NCBI GenBank assembly: GCA_016182975.1
Contig: JACPFJ010000014.1
Coordinates: 1-64,000 of the forward strand
DNA: 64,000 bases
From: Deltaproteobacteria bacterium
GTDB taxonomy: Bacteria; Desulfobacterota; Desulfuromonadia; Geobacterales; Pseudopelobacteraceae
Reading direction: 5' to 3'
The stretch's first letter is position 1; each line of letters opens with the position of its first letter. The notes below the pieces were generated by a model that ran no database searches, had not been told where the DNA came from, and worked only from the letters and a program-made list of their open reading frames with translations. Below are positions 57,261 through 64,000 of this stretch, piece after piece. A program made the translations under genes and the position numbers.

Positions 57261-60243
57261 GCTTCGGGTTAGAGCCCGTGCAGTGGACATGCTGGGGCGT
57301 CAGCAGATAGCCGGTATTCCCACTGCTATACACGAGCTTTTTAAGAACGCCCATGACGCCTATGCGGAACGGGCGGAAGTCGACTATTTTCGACGAACGC
57401 GGGTCCTGGTCCTTCGTGATGATGGATATGGCATGACCCGCGACGATGTGGAAAATCGTTGGCTGACACTGGGAACCGAAAGCCGCATCAAGGCCAACCG
57501 GCCGGATTCCATTGAAAACTGGACCGGTCCCAAGAATCTCCCACGCCGCGTTATCATGGGCGAAAAAGGTATCGGTCGTCTAGCTATCGCCGTTATCGCC
57601 CCAATTACATTGCTTCTCACCCGTGCGGTACGCCTTGATGGGCTGCATGACCTCGTTGTTGCTTTGGTGCATTGGGGGTTATTTGAACAGCCCGGCCTCG
57701 AAATCGGGATGATTGACGTACCTATTTTGGAGATATCAAGCGGAAATCTCCCCACTCGTGAAAACGTTCAAGAACTCATAAGTCGTGTTCGACTGAATAT
57801 CAGAGAGTTGCAAGATGAACTGGATGAGACGGAATTCGTTCGACTCAATAGTGAATTGGACAAAGTTAAAGTCATCGCACCTGACAAATTTGATGTCACG
57901 CTCCGCAAATTATTAAAAAAAGATGAAGCCCCTTTGTCTCTGAGCGGGGATGGATATGGCACTCACTTTATCCTGTTACCCACAGCGGAAGAATTGAATG
58001 ATGATATCGATGGTCGCAAAGCCAAAGACCCATCAAATATTGACCGGTTTCTATTGGGGTTCTCCAACACGATGACTGGTGAGGCACCCGTCATCCGGAC
58101 GGAATTTCGTGATCACCACCTCGATGAAGAACCGAACGAACTTATCGGCCCGGCAAATTTTTTCACTCCTCAAGAATTCAATAACTCCGACCATCACATA
58201 TCCGGAGTGTTTGACGAATATGGCCAATTTAATGGCACGGTTCGGATTTACGGTGAGTCGCACCCTTTTGTATGTAATTGGCCCGAAGGTCGAGGAAAGA
58301 CAATTGCATGTGGTCCTTTCTCTCTCGAATTTTCCTATGTTATGGGGCGCCCAACCGAGACCCGTTTAAAGCTTGATGACTTCAAAGCGGTTACGGATAA
58401 ATTGGATCGTATCGGGGGATTGTACATTTACAGAAACGGTATTCGAATTCTTCCTTACGGAAATACTGACTACGATTTTCTTGAAATCGAGAAGAGGCGG
58501 ACCAAGAGTGCAGCTGATTGGTTTTTCTCTTATCGTCGCATGATGGGATATATCGCTATCAGCCATGAAGATAATGGGAAATTGCATGAGAAGGCCGGGC
58601 GGGAAGGGTTCAGACAAAATCAAGCGTACCGTGAATTCAGGTATGCCTTGATCAATCTGTTCGAGCGCCTAGCCCTAGAGTTTTTCAGAGAAACTGCACC
58701 GCAAAGTGATGCGTATTTGGAAAAACGGAACGAACTCATATCGCAATCCATCCTATTGAAAAAACAAAAGAAAAAGGCCGACGAACGCAGAAAAGAATTC
58801 AAAAAACTAATTGACGCTTTTTTTAAGGCATACGAGGCAAGCGAATTCGAGCGTAGGGCTGAAAAAATCAAAACGAGGGTTGAAAGAAAGCTGGAGCGTT
58901 TGCTCACTCTGGAAGATGATGGTGCACTAGCTCTTGGGGTGCGGGAGCTTGAAGCCGATACGGGAGGAAGACTGCGCGAGCTAGAAGATGATGTCACAAT
59001 TACCAAACCTCGTGGATTGGCATTAACCACCAGACTTGAAAAAGACTGGGCTTCCTATCAGCGTGTTTCCAACGACGTGCGTGAGAAAATCAGTACTCCT
59101 CTTCGCAAAGAAATAAACGGGCTAATTCGCGATGCAACCTCAAGCAGAATTACTGATGCGCAGCGCCGCGAGACCGTAATGGAGCTACTGGAAAAACAGA
59201 AATCCGAAATTGTCCGGGATTTATCAGCTTTGAGAAACGATACATACTCTGCCCAGGAAAAGTTGCGTACTACTCTTAAAGAAGTTGTTCGGGAAGAATT
59301 CGGCCAATTTCGTGAAACCGTGGAGAAATTACTGATTGATTTCACGCGGCAAAGTGCTCAGGACCCATCTAGTATGGAAGAGGCTCGAACCACATTGGAG
59401 CAGGAACTGGTACGCATCCGTGAGCGGGAGACATCTCTACTTGAAGCTATTAAGCGGCAAATGATCGAATTCGCCGAAGGACTGAGAGAGCGGGAAACCG
59501 TGGATGACCGAGTGGGCGCTTTGGAACAACGTGCCCAGCGGCTCGAAGAGCAACTAGAATTTTATTCCGACTTCGCACAAATGGGCATAGCCGTGGGTAT
59601 TCTGCAACACGAATTTGAAAAGACCGCACGCAATATGCGTGTTGCCGTGAAGGACTTGAAACCGTGGGCTGATGGAACCCCCGATCTGAAAAAAGTTTAC
59701 GTCAGACTACGCAATTCATTTGACCACTTGGATGATTATCTGAAGCTGCTTGACCCACTTGGCCGCCGGCTCAACCGGACAAAGATCGAGTTGTCAGGTG
59801 ACGAGATTCGCCTGCATCTCCGCCGAATTTTCCGCAGAATGCTCGAAGAGAACAGCATCGAATTGGTTGCAACGGATGAGTTTCTGTTGCGTAAAGTCAA
59901 ATGTATCTCCTCATCAATTTTGGCGGCGTTTGTCAATGTGGTGGATAATGCCATTTACTGGGTTATTAATGGCGCAAAAGGCGAGAAAGTCATCCGCCTG
60001 GGGGTCGATAACGATGGATACCTGATTTCGAATAGCGGCCCCGGTATTGAGGAGCGTTTGCGGGAGAGAATTTTTGAATTCGGTGAATCTTCTAAGCCGG
60101 GAGGGCGTGGAATGGGGCTTGCTATATCCCGCGATACCCTCCAACGAGAAGGCTTCGACTTGGAGTTGCTACAAGCAGGGGCAAATATTGAGCCGGTATT
60201 TCGTATAAAAACCACATTATCCGAAAATGGGGAGGAGTCTTAG
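57253..60243 (+). CDS. Double-GHKL protein: MutL/MORC/Hsp90-like ATPase N-terminus, histidine-kinase-like C-terminus
   Basis: The 996-residue protein starts at the ATG at 57253 after AGGAG, overlapping vsr. N-terminal GHKL domain: HELFKNAHDAY (residues 27-37), DDGYGM (56-61) and MGEKGIGRLA (102-111), as in MutL, MORC and Hsp90. The middle, about 490-760, is Lys/Glu-rich and coiled-coil-like. Near residue 786, GILQHEFEKTARNM resembles an H-box with His786. A second GHKL domain follows: N-box NVVDNA (895-900), NSGPGI (927-932, where D of the usual DxGxG is Asn), an F-box (IFEFGESSKPGG) and G2 GRGMGLAIS (951-959). It is AT-richer than flanking genes. The receiver gene follows after 2 bases, so phosphotransfer between them is plausible. 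Confidence 0.85.
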   Translation: MAKLRVRARAVDMLGRQQIAGIPTAIHELFKNAHDAYAERAEVDYFRRTRVLVLRDDGYGMTRDDVENRWLTLGTESRIKANRPDSIENWTGPKNLPRRVIMGEKGIGRLAIAVIAPITLLLTRAVRLDGLHDLVVALVHWGLFEQPGLEIGMIDVPILEISSGNLPTRENVQELISRVRLNIRELQDELDETEFVRLNSELDKVKVIAPDKFDVTLRKLLKKDEAPLSLSGDGYGTHFILLPTAEELNDDIDGRKAKDPSNIDRFLLGFSNTMTGEAPVIRTEFRDHHLDEEPNELIGPANFFTPQEFNNSDHHISGVFDEYGQFNGTVRIYGESHPFVCNWPEGRGKTIACGPFSLEFSYVMGRPTETRLKLDDFKAVTDKLDRIGGLYIYRNGIRILPYGNTDYDFLEIEKRRTKSAADWFFSYRRMMGYIAISHEDNGKLHEKAGREGFRQNQAYREFRYALINLFERLALEFFRETAPQSDAYLEKRNELISQSILLKKQKKKADERRKEFKKLIDAFFKAYEASEFERRAEKIKTRVERKLERLLTLEDDGALALGVRELEADTGGRLRELEDDVTITKPRGLALTTRLEKDWASYQRVSNDVREKISTPLRKEINGLIRDATSSRITDAQRRETVMELLEKQKSEIVRDLSALRNDTYSAQEKLRTTLKEVVREEFGQFRETVEKLLIDFTRQSAQDPSSMEEARTTLEQELVRIRERETSLLEAIKRQMIEFAEGLRERETVDDRVGALEQRAQRLEEQLEFYSDFAQMGIAVGILQHEFEKTARNMRVAVKDLKPWADGTPDLKKVYVRLRNSFDHLDDYLKLLDPLGRRLNRTKIELSGDEIRLHLRRIFRRMLEENSIELVATDEFLLRKVKCISSSILAAFVNVVDNAIYWVINGAKGEKVIRLGVDNDGYLISNSGPGIEERLRERIFEFGESSKPGGRGMGLAISRDTLQREGFDLELLQAGANIEPVFRIKTTLSENGEES

Positions 60244-60245
60244 AG

Positions 60246-61934
60246 ATGCCTGAGCCTCAACCAGTTGATATGAATGCCATGTGGCATGAACATTGTCTCA
60301 AGGCTGTTCGGAAATTCGTTATGAATGCAGTTGTGGTTGATAATCAACCAGTACTCAATAATAAATTGGTTGCTAGAGTTGCAGCAGCTGTTGACGAAGG
60401 TATGGGTGAACCAGTGACAGAAGAGGTTGCCGACAAGCCGATGGCCGACACAATAAACGACCATGAACTTAATATACAAAAAGTGTCAGATGCCTTTGCA
60501 GAACAAGATATTGCCTGCGCTTTTGTGTTTCCTGACGACAGAGAAACAGATGATGAACTGAAACATAAGCGGATAATAGCTGCTGCCGTTCCGTCGGATA
60601 TTGTTATTCTGGACTGGTTTCTGAAAGATGGAGACTCAAGTTTAACCAAAAGGGCGCTAAAGAGCATTGCCGAGAGAGATTCGTCAGAAAAAGGTCGCAT
60701 GCGCTTGATCTGTATTTATACCGGTCAGCCGGACATCGTAGAGGTTACACGCGATGCAATAAGGGCGTTACGGGAAGGTGGCCTCGATTTTTGTGAAGTC
60801 AACGAGGCGGAAGGTACAGCCAAAGGAAACCACCACAGTTTGCTCGTGCTCAACAAGCAAGCTGTTACCGGCGTTGAACTGCCCAGGAAAATCCTTGAAG
60901 CATTCACAGGGTTAGCCGATGGCCTTCTTCCTTCATTTGCTTTAGCTGCTGTAGCCGCGGTACGTAGAAACATGCATCACATCATTTCACGCTTTCCATC
61001 ATCTCTTGACGACTCATTTGTCGCAAATCTGCTAATCACCGATCCGCCCGAGGACGTAACGGAATTGATTCGGGAGCTATTCATTTCTGAATGTGATACG
61101 GCACTCGGTCTTGAAAGGGTCGCAGATGACTATCTCAACAAAAAAAGAATTAACGACTGGCTTATTGTCAAAAAGAAGCCTGATAAAGTTGAAGAATATG
61201 AACTTGATAACAAAGAAAAAACTAAGATAAAAATTAACAAGGATTTTGTTTTGGCTCTACTTGAGCATGGGCTTACTGAAGATAAAGTCCGTTTTTTCGA
61301 TGGAATGCTACATGACTTTAAAGACAAAAAACGCAATAAGGTTTCACAAGCTCTCCATGGGGGGAAAGCAAAGGCAAAGGAAGGTGAGGGGCAATTTGCA
61401 CGGTTTGTTTCCTTGAAACGAGATACTTCCGCTACCACTAAATTTACAGAAGAGTGGAAACCTTCTTTAACATTGGGAACTATTGTAAGAAATCTTTCCA
61501 GCAAAAAATATTTTTACTGTATTACGCCTGCATGCGACACTATTCGTCTTAAAGGGAAAAAACGCTCGTTTGTTATGATTGCGCTTGAAAAACCAGAAGG
61601 AAAACCAAGTCTTCTTGTGCCGGTTAAAGGTGGTGTAGAAAAATTCAAAATAAATACAAAGCCTTATTGCGTAAGAACATTTGAATTTTCAGGTGATGAG
61701 TCAAATGGCCGAATAATGGCCCAGCTAATTACTGATGAAGAACAAAAAAAGACCTTTATTTTTGAAGCATCAGGGATTGGCAAAGGTAAAACCATTAAAT
61801 TTGAATGGCTCGGTGAAGTTAGGCGAAACAGAGCAAATAGAGATATGGCCGAATTGAACAGAGAATGGCTCAGGTTGGGCATTAAAGATTCGGAGTATTT
61901 GAGACTTGCGGCCAAAGGGTATGCTGAGCTTTAA
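60246..61934 (+). CDS. Atypical receiver-domain protein with unknown C-terminal half
   Basis: The 562-residue protein has an N-terminal receiver-like fold: acidic Asp32 (AVVVDNQP), candidate phosphoacceptor Asp123 (DIVILDWFLKDGDSS) and Thr159 (LICIYTGQP). The gap of about 90 residues between the first two is twice that of classic receivers, and the usual Lys is not clear. This fits the divergent receiver family that I recall as Pfam Response_reg_2, seen in conflict operons. No HTH output is visible. The C-terminal half includes LTLGTIVRNLSS and ITPACDTIRLKG (about 426-437). AT-rich, tightly linked to the GHKL gene, and likely its partner. Confidence 0.75.
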   Translation: MPEPQPVDMNAMWHEHCLKAVRKFVMNAVVVDNQPVLNNKLVARVAAAVDEGMGEPVTEEVADKPMADTINDHELNIQKVSDAFAEQDIACAFVFPDDRETDDELKHKRIIAAAVPSDIVILDWFLKDGDSSLTKRALKSIAERDSSEKGRMRLICIYTGQPDIVEVTRDAIRALREGGLDFCEVNEAEGTAKGNHHSLLVLNKQAVTGVELPRKILEAFTGLADGLLPSFALAAVAAVRRNMHHIISRFPSSLDDSFVANLLITDPPEDVTELIRELFISECDTALGLERVADDYLNKKRINDWLIVKKKPDKVEEYELDNKEKTKIKINKDFVLALLEHGLTEDKVRFFDGMLHDFKDKKRNKVSQALHGGKAKAKEGEGQFARFVSLKRDTSATTKFTEEWKPSLTLGTIVRNLSSKKYFYCITPACDTIRLKGKKRSFVMIALEKPEGKPSLLVPVKGGVEKFKINTKPYCVRTFEFSGDESNGRIMAQLITDEEQKKTFIFEASGIGKGKTIKFEWLGEVRRNRANRDMAELNREWLRLGIKDSEYLRLAAKGYAEL

Positions 61935-61952
61935 GCTTGGTTCGGAAGTCCC

Positions 61953-64000
61953 ATGCCCATAGAAACCCATTTCGACATCCCCTTCATCTCCTCCCTGGCC
62001 CTGCGTGAAAAACAGATCCAGCAGAACTACCGGCCCATCATCGCCGTGCACAAGTGGTTCGCCCGGCGGCCGGGGACCCTGTTCCGTGGCCTGATCCTTT
62101 CCGAATACGGCGACCGGCCGCTTAAAGAGGCATTCTTCTCCGCCAACGACTTCAAAGGGATCACCATTGCCGACCCCTTCATGGGGGGCGGCACCCCGCT
62201 GATCGAGGCCAACCGGATGGGGTGCGACGTGCTGGGGTACGACATCAACCCCATGGCGTGGTGGATCGTCAACCGCGAGATCGAACACCTGGACCTGGAC
62301 GCCTACCGCACGGCCGCCACGGGCCTGATGACGGCGCTGGAAAAGCAGGTCGGCGACCTCTATCGTACCACCTGCCTGAAGTGCGGCTCGGACCAGGCCC
62401 ACGTGAAATACTTTCTCTGGGTGAAACAAAAAGAATGCCCCCACTGCGACAAGGAGTTCGACCTCTTCCCCGGCTACCTGCTGTCCGAGGACAAGCGCCA
62501 CCCCCTGAACGTGCTGGTATGCGCCGCCTGCGGCGACCTGAACGAGGTTAAGGACCGCAAACACCCCGGCCACTGCGCCTCATGCGCGGCGGAACTGCGC
62601 CTGGAAGGGCCGGCCAAACGGAACAAATGCGCCTGCCCCCATTGCAGTAAAATCTCAGCCTATCCCAGCCCGGATGCCGGTCCGCCCCAGCACCGCATGT
62701 TCGCCATGGAGTATTACTGCCGCGCCTGCAAACCCAACCACAGCGGCCGCTTCTTCAAACGGCCCGACACCAGCGACCTGGCCCGCTACGAACAGGCTGC
62801 GGCCATGCTAAGGACAGCTGAAGCCCACTTCGTGCCGGAGGACGCGATCCCCCCCGGTGACGAGACCGGCAGGCTCCTGCGCTGGGGGTACCGCCGCTAC
62901 CGGGAGATGTTCAACGAACGGCAACTGCTGGGCTTGGAACTGAGCTGCCGGGCCATCACGGCCGAACGGGACGAGCGGGTCCGAAACGCCCTGATCACCA
63001 ACCTATCGGACCTGCTGCGCTACCAGAACATGGTCTGCCGCTACGACACCATGGCCCTCAAGTCGCTTGATATCTTCTCGGTGCACGGCTTCCCGGTGGG
63101 GCTGGTGCAGTGCGAATCCAACCTGCTGGGCATTGCCAACGGCGGCGGGGTGAGTGTGGGAAGCGGCGGCTGGTCCAACATCATCGAGAAGTACATGAAG
63201 GCCAAGCAGTACTGCGACACCCCCTTCGAGACCCGCCACGACGGCGCCCGCAAGGTGCAGGTGCCGATCAGGGGGGAGTGGATCGGCGACAGCAGGGGTG
63301 ATGAAAACGGTCGTACAGTCCGCATCCTCTGCCAGAGCGCCACCACAACCGACCTGCCGCCTGACAGCCTGGACGGCGTGTTCACCGACCCACCCTACTT
63401 CGGCAACGTGCAGTACGCGGAACTGATGGACTTCTGCTACGTCTGGCTGCGAAAATTGGCGGATGGGGCCATCCCGGCCCTTCAATCCCATACCACCCGC
63501 AACCGGGACGAACTGACCGGCAACGTCACCATGGAGCGGGGGTTGGCGCACTTCACCGAGGGGCTGGCGGCGGTCTTCGGCAACATGGCCCGCGGTCTGA
63601 AACCGGGCCGTCCCCTGGCCTTCACCTACCACCACAACCGCCTCGATGCCTACCACCCGGTGGCGGTGGCGATCCTGGATGCCGGTCTGGCCTGTACCGC
63701 CTCGCTCCCCTGCCCGGCCGAGATGGGCGCCTCGATCCACATCAGCGGCACCGCCTCGTCTGTGGTGGATACGGTCTTCGTCTGCCGTTCCACCGGCGTC
63801 ATCTCCCGGCGGACTCTGGCCAAGACAGCCGGAGAATTCGCACAGCTCGTGACGGAAGATCTGGACAAGCTTCGATTGGGTGGCCTCAAGCCGACGCAAG
63901 GGGATACCCGCTGCATCATCTTCGGACATCTGGTGCGGATGACCGTCTGGGAGTTGAGGGCATCGTGGAATCCGGCTCTTTCCGCACAGCAGAAACTGGC
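61953..64000 (+). CDS. DUF1156-type zinc-ribbon amino-methyltransferase (5' part)
   Basis: The gene is open to the window edge (at least 682 codons). It begins FISSLALREKQIQQNYRPI and AVHKWFARRPGTLFRGLIL, the DUF1156 start. Motif I is ADPFMGGGTPLIEANRMG near residue 73, and motif IV is TDPPYFGN with Asp479, typical of N6-adenine or N4-cytosine methyltransferases. Several CxxC pairs between them (CLKCGSD, CPHCDKEF, CAACGD, CASCAAE, CPHCSK, YYCRACK) form zinc ribbons. It follows the receiver gene by 18 bases but is GC-rich, so it may be a separate module. DUF1156 proteins often sit with DUF499 ATPases in defence islands, and any such partner would lie beyond 64000. Confidence 0.85.
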   Translation, partial: MPIETHFDIPFISSLALREKQIQQNYRPIIAVHKWFARRPGTLFRGLILSEYGDRPLKEAFFSANDFKGITIADPFMGGGTPLIEANRMGCDVLGYDINPMAWWIVNREIEHLDLDAYRTAATGLMTALEKQVGDLYRTTCLKCGSDQAHVKYFLWVKQKECPHCDKEFDLFPGYLLSEDKRHPLNVLVCAACGDLNEVKDRKHPGHCASCAAELRLEGPAKRNKCACPHCSKISAYPSPDAGPPQHRMFAMEYYCRACKPNHSGRFFKRPDTSDLARYEQAAAMLRTAEAHFVPEDAIPPGDETGRLLRWGYRRYREMFNERQLLGLELSCRAITAERDERVRNALITNLSDLLRYQNMVCRYDTMALKSLDIFSVHGFPVGLVQCESNLLGIANGGGVSVGSGGWSNIIEKYMKAKQYCDTPFETRHDGARKVQVPIRGEWIGDSRGDENGRTVRILCQSATTTDLPPDSLDGVFTDPPYFGNVQYAELMDFCYVWLRKLADGAIPALQSHTTRNRDELTGNVTMERGLAHFTEGLAAVFGNMARGLKPGRPLAFTYHHNRLDAYHPVAVAILDAGLACTASLPCPAEMGASIHISGTASSVVDTVFVCRSTGVISRRTLAKTAGEFAQLVTEDLDKLRLGGLKPTQGDTRCIIFGHLVRMTVWELRASWNPALSAQQKL

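Overview
The window looks like chromosome of a Geobacter/Pelobacter-type deltaproteobacterium (Desulfuromonadales/Geobacterales). The basis is high-GC coding, the recA-pilT-recX-alaS neighbourhood, an arginine cluster holding a PilZ gene, F0 ATP synthase genes without F1 partners beside them, a complete 14-gene nuo operon whose NuoF carries extra ferredoxin clusters, and REP-like intergenic repeats. I do not assign a species.

Layout: 1-600 is gene-poor and repeat-rich. 605-6959 carries a small unknown protein with a SEC-C protein, then larC, cinA, recA, pilT and recX, closely packed. 6971-12782 is a run of four exported proteins (FlgT-like, a large lipoprotein, a protein with six Fn3 repeats, a small secreted protein), followed by alaS. 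15571-23678 is argB-PilZ-argD-argF-argG-Nudix-unknown-argH, continuing into an ExeA/GspB-like pair and a lipoprotein. On the minus strand, 26156-27860 encodes the F0 part of ATP synthase (atpZ-atpI-atpB-atpE). A membrane protein, lemA plus an M48 protease, a 56-codon small ORF with a good promoter and ribosome site, and hemL follow. 33257-48358 is nuoA to nuoN. 48440-52334 holds a DUF2288 protein, a glycosyltransferase with a small lipoprotein, tRNA-Arg(ACG), a YceH-like protein and a BioD-like/DRTGG protein. 52485-55002 is a YbhG/YbhF-like export pair whose permease genes are missing downstream.

From about 55.2 kb the sequence changes character: an orphan antitoxin followed by a toxin start that breaks off after 12 codons, then a tight plus-strand operon. 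It encodes a C5-cytosine methyltransferase, a Vsr-type endonuclease, a roughly 1000-residue protein with a MutL/MORC/Hsp90-like GHKL ATPase domain at its N-terminus and a histidine-kinase-like H-box plus GHKL domain at its C-terminus, a protein with an atypical receiver domain, and, running off the window, a zinc-ribbon DUF1156-type amino-methyltransferase. The ATPase and receiver genes are clearly more AT-rich than their surroundings. This is the best candidate for an undescribed system: a modification/nuclease cassette apparently wired to its own two-component-like ATPase and receiver.

Other points: AlaS lacks the conserved CGGTH zinc-ligand motif of its editing domain. The nuo and atp promoters share a GTATAC-N-GTATAC palindrome, which suggests joint control of respiration and ATP synthesis. 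A three-unit GTATAC array and a 14-bp palindrome flank and fill the promoter of the DRTGG gene.
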